DNA of 64,000 bases from Tubiluchus corallicola (taxonomy: Eukaryota; Priapulida; Priapulimorpha; Priapulimorphida; Tubiluchidae). Location of the stretch: assembly GCA_030141605.1 (NCBI GenBank), contig JAQGDQ010000335.1, positions 1-64,000 on the forward strand. The letters run 5' to 3'. A program made the position numbers and the translations under genes. The notes beneath the pieces were generated by a model, which saw only the letters and a program-made list of their open reading frames with translations, was not told where the DNA came from and searched no databases. Shown piece after piece: positions 26,949 through 64,000 of this stretch. The first letter of the stretch is position 1, and the number at the start of each line of letters is the position of its first letter.

Positions 26949-64000
<37,052 letters not shown>

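Overview
This is a window of an animal nuclear genome. It has intron-rich genes with GT-AG splicing, long introns, many microsatellites ((CT)n, (ACAG)n, (CAA)n, (GAT)n, (TG)n), an AT-rich background, and both DNA transposons and non-LTR retrotransposons. The ionotropic-receptor (IR) gene points to a protostome. The well-conserved ciliary dynein and the repeat style fit a lophotrochozoan such as a mollusc, but an arthropod cannot be excluded from the sequence alone.

Layout, with all host genes on the minus strand. (1) 1-20153: the first coding exon (19664-20153) of a metabotropic-glutamate-type class C GPCR, and at least 19.6 kb of what is presumably its first intron. That intron holds microsatellites and a 1.4-kb fold-back made of two opposed tRNA-derived SINE-like units. 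(2) 20154-26948: intergenic DNA with a pyrimidine-rich tract, a local 100-bp duplication, a 388-bp hAT-type MITE with an 8-bp target-site duplication, and a hairpin. (3) 26949-64000: the 3' part of DYNC2H1, the cytoplasmic dynein-2 (intraflagellar transport) heavy chain. I could place 29 exons, the rightmost one cut by the window edge. Together they encode the last 1544 residues, from the end of AAA4 through the stalk, microtubule-binding domain, AAA5, AAA6 and C-terminal domain. Nearly all exon phases join without conflict.

The DYNC2H1 introns hold most of the extra content: a 2.4-kb pogo/Tigger transposon in the last intron, an 11.3-kb intron with a nested intronless IR gene plus a 5'-truncated LINE with a 12-bp target-site duplication, a second decayed reverse transcriptase and a third on the opposite strand, a 0.6-kb TA-flanked MITE, and a hairpin MITE.

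The observations most worth following up are: the IR gene, open from end to end except for one in-frame UAA before its last membrane segment; a candidate 21-nt frame-preserving microexon in the AAA5 region of DYNC2H1; the last-intron splice donor lying exactly at the junction of a 23-bp tandem duplication; a GC-AG intron; and the fold-back SINE pair. No system of wholly unknown type was recognised. Functional statements about proteins come from recognising family motifs by eye, not from searches.
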